From NCBI GenBank assembly GCA_948146395.1, contig OX411549.1, positions 32,324,693-32,388,692 on the forward strand: DNA of 64,000 nt, read 5' to 3'. The notes beneath the pieces were generated by a model. The model searched no databases. It was not told the origin of the DNA and saw only the letters and a list, made by a program, of their open reading frames with translations. This DNA comes from Fragum whitleyi (Eukaryota > Mollusca > Bivalvia > Cardiida > Cardiidae). Of this stretch, positions 63,771-64,000 are shown piece after piece. Each line of letters starts with the position of its first letter. Position 1 is the first letter of the stretch. The translations under genes were made by a program, and so were the position numbers.

Positions 63771-64000
63771 ACTAAGTATGTATTATATTTATCTTATAAC
63801 CTCTATTTGTCTTGTTTTCGTCATTTTTTTTTAACTGAAATGCAAGTTTCTAAAAATAAGCACACTATATCATTGTTCAAAAAATAACTATGTGATATCA
63901 TAAAAAATATCATATGGGATGTTATTACACAGATATTTGTATATTTATAAGATAATTCTTAGTCTACATTGATGACAGAAGGGCAGGGACAATAACTTTT
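63771..64000. other. Right edge, nothing beyond repeat flank
   Basis: The first 80 bases match the flank of the 3818 copy; the rest is unrecognised. Confidence 0.4.

Overview
The window is animal nuclear DNA: AT-rich, with GT-AG introns, AATAAA poly(A) signals, long gene-poor tracts and dense small mobile elements. The repeats look like those of a bivalve mollusc, probably a heterodont (venerid-type) clam. They include SINEs with tRNA-like heads, many foldback elements, and elements built around 145-175 bp tandem repeats. The bivalve assignment rests on general knowledge of such genomes and was not checked by a search.

Genes. (1) Positions 274-16494, + strand: the last eleven exons of OFD1, the centriolar satellite and basal-body protein. 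The gene continues past the left edge of the window. The exons join in phase into about 445 residues: a coiled coil, an acidic serine-rich linker, a charged helix, the conserved DPVMKQYMDLVQQ segment and a terminal acidic tail ending in tryptophan. (2) Positions 43896-45473, + strand: a complete 525-residue type II membrane glycosyltransferase of the beta-1,3-galactosyltransferase family (GT31), coded in one exon. (3) Positions 59029-59096, - strand: a possible last coding exon of a gene lying beyond the right edge, with a plausible 3' UTR and poly(A) signal. No other convincing gene was found. 16.5-43.6 kb and 45.6-58.3 kb look intergenic.

Repeats dominate. The most notable group is a set of elements of about 0.6-2.5 kb with one shared plan: a short 5' terminal motif, in several families a GTCC-rich stretch, a tandem array, the inverse of the 5' motif, a short hairpin, and a 3' end CTCTTG that abuts a T. 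This matches non-autonomous Helentron-type rolling-circle elements. Six families are recognisable (about 10.1-11.4, 11.4-12.8, 18.1-20.6, 38.3-39.5, 50.0-51.1, 55.4-56.4, 61.9-62.6 and 62.6-63.7 kb). They are nested in each other, in a foldback element and beside a SINE poly(A) tail, always at T-T. Two non-autonomous hAT elements with 8-bp target duplications, a TTAA-flanked foldback family, two SINE families and several other foldback families make up most of the rest.

Other points: a relic duplicate of an OFD1 exon in its own intron, a Tc1/mariner transposase relic, an exact 425-bp tandem duplication just upstream of the glycosyltransferase, and a tRNA-like sequence enclosed in long inverted repeats.
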